Positions 30,456-35,262 of a stretch of DNA of 35,262 nucleotides are shown here, one piece after another. A program made the position numbers and the translations under genes. The notes below the pieces were generated by a model that saw nothing but the letters and a program-made list of their open reading frames with translations, searched no databases and was not told where the DNA came from. Every line of letters begins with the position of its first letter. The stretch's first letter is position 1. Source of the DNA: an uncultured Spirochaetaceae bacterium (GTDB lineage: Bacteria; Spirochaetota; Spirochaetia; Sphaerochaetales; Sphaerochaetaceae). The DNA is taken from contig CALXXR010000015.1 in assembly GCA_944392735.1 (NCBI GenBank), positions 1 through 35,262 of the forward strand. The letters run 5' to 3'.

Positions 30456-31736
30456 ATGTATATTTCATTCCGCGATTACGATGCGGCGCTGCTGAAGCGC
30501 CCGGATGAGGATGATCGTTCCATCGAGATGGCGGTGGAGGGGATCATCTCCGATGTGAGGAGCCGCGGCGATGCCGCCCTCTTCGATTATGCTGAGCGCT
30601 TCGATGGCTGGAGACCCGACTCCCTCTTCGTTCCGGAGGGGGACTTCGATGAGGCGGAGAAGGCGGTTCCGGATGATCTGAAGGCCGCGATCGCGAGGGC
30701 GATGAGGAACATCAGGACCTTCCATGAAGCGCAGATGCCCAAGGGCGAGGATGTCGAGACCGAATCCGGCGTGAGGTGCTGGCGCAGGATCGTTCCGATC
30801 CGCAGCGTAGGGCTCTATGTGCCTGGAGGTACGGCACCGCTTTTCTCGACGGTGCTGATGCTCGCCGTTCCCGCTTCGGTCGCAGGATGCCAGAGCATCA
30901 CCCTCGCCACTCCAGCAAGGAACGGAAGGATCGCTCCAGCCATCCTCTATGCATCGAGGCTGGCTGGTGTCGACAAGATCCTCAGGGTTGGCGGCGCGCA
31001 GGCGATAGCCGCATTCGCATATGGCACCGAGAGCGTTCCCAGGTGCGACAGGATCTTCGGACCCGGCAGCAGATACGTCACGGAAGCGAAGAGGCAGGTG
31101 TCGTCCGTCACCTCTATCGATATGCTTGCAGGACCGTCGGAGGTGATGGTCGCTATAGACGGCACCTCCGATCCGCGGTTCGCCGCTGCCGATCTTCTGT
31201 CGCAGGCGGAGCATGGCAGGGACAGCCAGGCGATGCTCCTTGTCAGGGCGGAGAGCCGGAAGGAGGCGGAGAGCATCGCTTCAGCCGTGGAGGCCGCGAT
31301 CGGCGAGGAGCTTTCAAGGATAGGGCGCCATGAGTTCATGCTGCCATCGCTATCCCATTCATACGCATTCCCGATGTACTCGGATGAGGATCTGGTGGAT
31401 GCGATCAACGCATATGCGCCGGAGCATCTCATCATCTCCACGGAAGATCCTGAGAGGATCCTCGCAGGCGTCGAGAATGCCGGATCGGTCTTCCTGGGCC
31501 AGTATACGCCTGAATCCGCAGGAGACTATGCCTCTGGAACCAACCATACGCTTCCGACATCGGGGTGGGCACGCTCCTCCTCAGGCGTATCTCTCGATTC
31601 CTTCCTGAAGAAGATCACCGTGCAGCGGATCACGCGTGAAGGCCTCGAGTCGCTGGGACCGACGATCGAGGCGCTTGCGGAGGCTGAGGGGCTCGAGGCG
31701 CATAGCTATGCGGTGAAGATGAGGAGGATGCCATGA
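30456..31736 (+). CDS. hisD: Histidinol dehydrogenase
   Basis: Catalyses the last two oxidations, histidinol to histidine, with NAD and zinc. The 426 residues contain GLYVPGGTAPLFSTVLML, VGGAQAIAAFAYGTESV, the GPGSRYVTEAKR nucleotide region, LLSQAEHG with a zinc His, AYAPEHLII with the catalytic Glu-His pair, GDYASGTNHTLPT with zinc Asp and LEAHSYAV with another zinc His. All expected ligands are present and the length is normal. It starts 3 bases after the hisG stop and overlaps hisC by 4 bases. Confidence 0.97.
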   Translation: MYISFRDYDAALLKRPDEDDRSIEMAVEGIISDVRSRGDAALFDYAERFDGWRPDSLFVPEGDFDEAEKAVPDDLKAAIARAMRNIRTFHEAQMPKGEDVETESGVRCWRRIVPIRSVGLYVPGGTAPLFSTVLMLAVPASVAGCQSITLATPARNGRIAPAILYASRLAGVDKILRVGGAQAIAAFAYGTESVPRCDRIFGPGSRYVTEAKRQVSSVTSIDMLAGPSEVMVAIDGTSDPRFAAADLLSQAEHGRDSQAMLLVRAESRKEAESIASAVEAAIGEELSRIGRHEFMLPSLSHSYAFPMYSDEDLVDAINAYAPEHLIISTEDPERILAGVENAGSVFLGQYTPESAGDYASGTNHTLPTSGWARSSSGVSLDSFLKKITVQRITREGLESLGPTIEALAEAEGLEAHSYAVKMRRMP

Positions 31737-32776
31737 TCGAAGAGCTTCTCAATCCATGGATCCGCGATCTCGTTCCATACAGCTCTGCGCGCAGCGAGTT
31801 CTCGGGCAGAGCCGACATACTCCTCGATGCCAATGAGAGCTGGGAGGGCGGCAACGACGGCGTCAACAGATACCCGGATCCAACCGCCTCAGCGCTCCGC
31901 TTGGCGATCGAGCGGGAGATGGGGCTTCCGTATGGGATGACCGCCATAGGGAATGGATCGGATGAGGTCATCGATCTGCTTATACGCATGTTCTGCGCTC
32001 CGGGGCGCGATTCGATCATGATCGAGCGTCCGACCTATGGCACGTACTCCGTCTTCGCGCGCACCTCGGACATCTCTGTGATCGATGTGCCGCTGACGCC
32101 ATCGCTGGAGCTGGACACAGGGGCCATGCTGGATGCAATCGCCGTCCACAGACCCAAGATCGTATTCATCTGCTCTCCGAACAACCCTACAGGGCGCGTC
32201 TATCCGCTGGAGGATATCCTCCGCATAGCCAAGTCCAATGAAGGTATCACGGTCGTAGATGAAGCCTATGCCGATTTCTCGCCGGATTTCAGGTCTACGG
32301 TTCCTTCGATCGCGGATAACCCGAGGATCGTGGTCCTCAGAACGTTCTCCAAGGCATATGGGATCGCTGGGGCGAGGCTCGGCATACTCGTTGCTTCGCC
32401 TGATGTGCAGAGGACGTTCATGAAGGTCAAGCCGCCATACAATGTCTCCTCGCTGGCGGAGAAGGCTGGGCTGGAGGCACTTTCCGATATGGCGAGGGTG
32501 CGGTCGAGGATCGCCGAAACGATCTCCCGCAGGGAGGAATTCTCCTCATACCTTGGCAAGCTGCCATTCGTGAGGGAGGTGCTGCCATCCGAGGCGAACT
32601 TCGTGCTTGCCAGGGTCGATGATGCCTCAGCCCTCTATGATCATCTCATATCGAATGGCATCGTCATCCGCAACCGCTCCTCAGAGCCGATGCTTGCTAA
32701 GGCGCTCCGCATAACGATAGGATCGGAGGAGGAGATGGATCGTCTGAAGGAGGTGTTTGATGGCTGGAGAGGATAG
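31733..32776 (+). CDS. hisC: Histidinol-phosphate aminotransferase
   Basis: PLP-dependent transamination of imidazole-acetol phosphate to histidinol phosphate. The 347-residue fold-type I enzyme shows LDANESWEGG at the N-terminus, IERPTYGTYSVFA, SPNNPTGRVYP (149-158), VVDEAYADF with the PLP-binding Asp176, and RTFSKAYGIAGARLG, in which Lys207 forms the internal aldimine. The start overlaps the hisD stop (ATGA), and its 3' end overlaps hisB by 17 bases. Confidence 0.96.
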   Translation: MIEELLNPWIRDLVPYSSARSEFSGRADILLDANESWEGGNDGVNRYPDPTASALRLAIEREMGLPYGMTAIGNGSDEVIDLLIRMFCAPGRDSIMIERPTYGTYSVFARTSDISVIDVPLTPSLELDTGAMLDAIAVHRPKIVFICSPNNPTGRVYPLEDILRIAKSNEGITVVDEAYADFSPDFRSTVPSIADNPRIVVLRTFSKAYGIAGARLGILVASPDVQRTFMKVKPPYNVSSLAEKAGLEALSDMARVRSRIAETISRREEFSSYLGKLPFVREVLPSEANFVLARVDDASALYDHLISNGIVIRNRSSEPMLAKALRITIGSEEEMDRLKEVFDGWRG

Positions 32777-33896
32777 GAGGAAGGTCCTTTTCATAGATCG
32801 CGATGGCGTGATAGTGAAGGAGAGGCAGGTGGATAGCTATGAGGCCATCGAGTACATCCCCCATGTCTTCGAGGCGCTGAGGGAGATATCGAGGCGCACG
32901 GACTACCTTCTGGTGATGGTGTCCAACCAGGATGGCGTGGGGAGCACGGCATTCACGTACGAAGGCTTTGCAGGTCCTGCCGAGCGCATATTCTCGACGC
33001 TCAGGGGAGAGGGGATCGTCTTCGATGAGATCAACATAGACCTCTCCCTTCCGGAGGATGGGCTCCCGACCAGGAAGCCTGGGACTGGGATGATAGACCG
33101 CTACCGCAGCGATCGCTATGACATGGCCGCCTCGTTCGTCATCGGCGACCGTGTTACGGATATGATGCTCGCCTCCTCGATGGGTTGCCGGGGATTCCTG
33201 CTGAACGATGATGGCATCGAGGTGCCTCCCGAGCTTGAGGGCATCATAGCGCTTCGGACCGGAAGCTGGCTTGATGTGGCTGCATACCTTGTCGATGACG
33301 GCACGCTGCGGCATAGGACGGCCTCCGTCAGGAGGACAACGAAGGAGACGGATATATCGCTGTCGATCGATCTCGATGGCACCGGCGAGGGGAGGATAGC
33401 CACAGGCATCGGCTTCTTCGACCATATGCTGGATCAGGTGGTCAGGCACTCCCGCATGGACGCGCAGGGCTCGGTCTCCGGCGATCTGCAGGTCGATGAG
33501 CACCACAGCGTGGAGGATGCCGCGCTGGTCCTTGGAGAGGCTGTGAGGAAGGCGCTGGGCGACAAGAGGGGGATCGAGCGCTATGGATACGAGATCGTGA
33601 TGATGGATGATGCGGTGGCGACCGCGGCGATCGACTTCTCGGGCAGGCCTGATCTGATCTGGGATGCTGAGTTCTCCTATGCCTACATAGGGGGATTCCC
33701 GACCGAGCTCATCGTCCATTTCTTCCGCTCGTTCTCGGCATCTGCGGGATGCAACCTCTATATCTCGGCGACGAAGGGCGGCAACAGCCATCATACAGCG
33801 GAGGCCATCTTCAAGGCATTCGCCCGTGCCATGCGCAAGGCCGTAAGGCGCATCCCCGGAGATGCGCGCGTGTCCAGCACGAAGGGAGTGCTATGA
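32760..33896 (+). CDS. hisB: Bifunctional histidinol-phosphatase / imidazoleglycerol-phosphate dehydratase
   Basis: A fusion of two pathway steps. Residues 1-165 are a HAD histidinol-phosphatase (FIDRDGV with Asp13 and Asp15; VMVSNQDGVGS; VIGDRVTDMMLA), and 185-378 the dehydratase (FFDHMLDQ 219-226, DEHHSVEDAAL, GGNSHHTAEAIFKAFARA). In the E. coli enzyme the phosphatase has a zinc loop (ICPHLPADECDCRKP); here it reads INIDLSLPEDGLPTRKP, with all four ligands replaced, as I recall for Bacteroidota HisB. A TTG one codon earlier is possible, but AAGGAGG with 6-base spacing points to the ATG at 32760. Confidence 0.96.
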   Translation: MAGEDRRKVLFIDRDGVIVKERQVDSYEAIEYIPHVFEALREISRRTDYLLVMVSNQDGVGSTAFTYEGFAGPAERIFSTLRGEGIVFDEINIDLSLPEDGLPTRKPGTGMIDRYRSDRYDMAASFVIGDRVTDMMLASSMGCRGFLLNDDGIEVPPELEGIIALRTGSWLDVAAYLVDDGTLRHRTASVRRTTKETDISLSIDLDGTGEGRIATGIGFFDHMLDQVVRHSRMDAQGSVSGDLQVDEHHSVEDAALVLGEAVRKALGDKRGIERYGYEIVMMDDAVATAAIDFSGRPDLIWDAEFSYAYIGGFPTELIVHFFRSFSASAGCNLYISATKGGNSHHTAEAIFKAFARAMRKAVRRIPGDARVSSTKGVL

Positions 33897-34483
33897 TCGC
33901 GGTGATAAAGTACAGCGCAGGCAATGTCCTGTCGGTGATGAATGCCCTTTCCCGGCTCGGGGCGGAGGCGATCCTGACCGATGATGTCGATGCGATAAGG
34001 AGCGCAGACAAGGTCATCTTCCCCGGCGTCGGCGAGGCCTCCTCAGCTATGCGCTATCTCGATGAGCATGGGCTTTCGGATGCCATCAGATCGCTGAAGC
34101 AGCCGTTCCTTGGCATCTGCCTGGGCATGCAGCTTATGTGCACCTCCTCCGAGGAGGGGGATGTCGAATGCCTTGGTCTCTTCCCCGATCGCATTCAGCA
34201 GTTCCCCAGGGGACGTGGATACAAGGTTCCCCATGTGGGCTGGAATACGATACGGGATCTCTCGGGGCCTCTCTACAGGAGGACGGAGGAGGGGGAGTAC
34301 GTCTATTTCGTCCATTCGTACTACGCGCCGCTGTCGCAGTACTCGTCAGCCGTCTGCGAGTATGGCGGGATAGCCTTCTCGGCCTCGCTGTCCAAGGATA
34401 ACTTCCATGGAATGCAGTTCCATCCCGAGAAGAGCGGCGAGGCCGGCGAGCGCATGCTGCGCTGCTTTCTGGAGGAAGCATGA
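33893..34483 (+). CDS. hisH: Imidazole glycerol phosphate synthase, glutaminase subunit
   Basis: Supplies ammonia to HisF. The 196-residue class I amidotransferase begins MIAVIKYSAGNVLSVMNAL; catalytic Cys76 is in LGICLGMQ, and the His-Glu pair in MQFHPEKSGEAG. VIFPGVGEASSAM is the oxyanion-side loop, and RGRGYKVPHVGWN the interface with HisF. The frame opens 48 codons further upstream inside hisB, but the ATGA overlap with the hisB stop and the family start fix 33893. Confidence 0.95.
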   Translation: MIAVIKYSAGNVLSVMNALSRLGAEAILTDDVDAIRSADKVIFPGVGEASSAMRYLDEHGLSDAIRSLKQPFLGICLGMQLMCTSSEEGDVECLGLFPDRIQQFPRGRGYKVPHVGWNTIRDLSGPLYRRTEEGEYVYFVHSYYAPLSQYSSAVCEYGGIAFSASLSKDNFHGMQFHPEKSGEAGERMLRCFLEEA

Positions 34484-35205
34484 GGGTGATACCTGCCATC
34501 GATCTGGTCGATGGGCGGCCTGTGAGGCTTGCCGAAGGCGACAGCTCGAGAATGACGTCATATGGCCTCTCTGCCCTCGATGCCGCGAAGCGCTTCGAGG
34601 ATGGCGGCCTCGGATATCTCCATCTGGTGGATCTCGATGCCGCATTCGGAAGGGGCAGCAACCTCGATGTCCTGGAGGAGATTGCATCGAAGACCAGCCT
34701 CCATATCGATTTCGGGGGCGGTGTGAGGACGCCAGCCTCATTCCTTTCCGCCCTCGATGCAGGAGCTGCCGAGGTGAACATAGGATCGATGGCTGCCAAG
34801 GATCCTGACGCGGTCAAGGCTCTGGCGGCAAAATTCCCCTCAAGGGTGATCCTCTCCGCCGATGCACGCGATGGCAGGATCGCGGTCTCGGGCTGGACGG
34901 AGGATACCGGAGCCGATGCCGTATCGTTCATCGGGGATTTCCTTGCATCCGGCATAGGGAAGGCTGTCGTCACGGACATCTCACGCGATGGCATGCTCTC
35001 AGGACCTTCGCTTGAGCTGTATCGCACGATCCTCGAAAAGCTACCAGGACTGTCCCTGATAGCATCCGGCGGGGTGTCGTCGCTCGATGATCTCAAGGCG
35101 TTGGCTGGAATCGGATGCAGCGGCGCGATAGTGGGTAAGGCGTACTATGAAGGCCGCGTCTCCATAGAGGAGATGAAGGAGGCGGAATGCTGGCGAAGAG
35201 GATAA
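34480..35205 (+). CDS. hisA: ProFAR isomerase (phosphoribosylformimino-AICAR ribotide isomerase)
   Basis: Amadori rearrangement of ProFAR to PRFAR in a TIM barrel of 241 residues. It shows [17 protein letters not shown] with catalytic Asp8, [58 protein letters not shown] with the second catalytic Asp, and [15 protein letters not shown] as the phosphate-binding strand. The start overlaps the hisH stop (ATGA), and its end overlaps hisF by 19 bases. Confidence 0.96.
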   Translation: MRVIPAIDLVDGRPVRLAEGDSSRMTSYGLSALDAAKRFEDGGLGYLHLVDLDAAFGRGSNLDVLEEIASKTSLHIDFGGGVRTPASFLSALDAGAAEVNIGSMAAKDPDAVKALAAKFPSRVILSADARDGRIAVSGWTEDTGADAVSFIGDFLASGIGKAVVTDISRDGMLSGPSLELYRTILEKLPGLSLIASGGVSSLDDLKALAGIGCSGAIVGKAYYEGRVSIEEMKEAECWRRG

Positions 35206-35262
35206 TCCCCTGCCTCGATGTGAAGGATGGCAGGACAGTGAAGGGTGTGAACTTCATAGGCC
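35187..35262 (+). CDS. hisF: Imidazole glycerol phosphate synthase, cyclase subunit (5' part only)
   Basis: Only 25 codons are in the window. They read [20 protein letters not shown], a characteristic HisF N-terminus including the catalytic Asp11 of CLDV. GAAGGAGG lies just upstream, inside hisA. A hisI or hisIE gene would be expected beyond the edge. Confidence 0.95.
   Translation, partial: MLAKRIIPCLDVKDGRTVKGVNFIG

Noticed and set aside
32697-33794. Minus-strand frame of 365 codons
   Set aside because: Lies opposite hisB, an intact two-domain enzyme.
1-35262. CRISPR arrays, insertion sequences, prophage, integrase or attachment sites
   Set aside because: I saw no repeat-spacer pattern, transposase, integrase or long terminal repeats; the tRNA gene is not duplicated at its 3' end nearby.

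Overview
The window is GC-rich bacterial chromosome, densely packed, with genes on both strands and no phage, insertion sequence, CRISPR array or rRNA. Exported substrate-binding proteins ending their signal peptide in 'FASGSGES', paired TRAP/ABC sugar-type transport genes, a TrkAH pair and several small lipoproteins suggest a host- or sediment-associated spirochaete, perhaps close to Sphaerochaeta. That placement is inference from protein style, not a computed phylogeny.

Layout. 1-1627: a sugar ABC transporter ATPase (3' end cut by the window edge) diverges from a TetR regulator whose promoter spacer holds a near-perfect 19-bp palindrome. 1629-6234: a CNNM/CorC-type membrane protein and two divergent MATE exporters with a tRNA-Gly(CCC) gene between them. 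6440-9457: manA, a cysteine desulfidase-like gene and a DEDDh exonuclease, overlapping end to end. 9439-11207: a PAP2 phosphatase and an EamA transporter on the minus strand. 11446-14604: a TRAP transporter dctPQM whose binding-protein gene carries an in-frame amber codon. 14657-19147: trkA-trkH, an exported choloylglycine-hydrolase-family protein and a lipoprotein. 19173-22527 (minus): M18 aminopeptidase, a duplicated P-II-like protein and a duplicated DUF1538 membrane protein. 22605-29417: mostly single genes in divergent pairs (ung/anion permease, TPR protein/GNAT, YhcH/HExxH membrane protein, FKBP lipoprotein, YjjG-like HAD, DUF308 protein). 29469-35262: a histidine operon hisGDC(NB)HAF, running off the right edge, preceded by a complete transcription attenuator with a His-His-His leader peptide.

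The most striking non-coding pattern is promoter placement. For about ten transcription units a sigma70-like -10 hexamer lies exactly 6 or 7 bases before the ATG, which predicts transcripts starting at or next to the A of the start codon (leaderless mRNAs). The his leader peptide itself shows this arrangement. Other genes (ABC ATPase, TPR protein, FKBP lipoprotein, DUF1538) have a conventional promoter, short leader and strong Shine-Dalgarno, so both modes appear to coexist. No gap between genes exceeds 300 bases.
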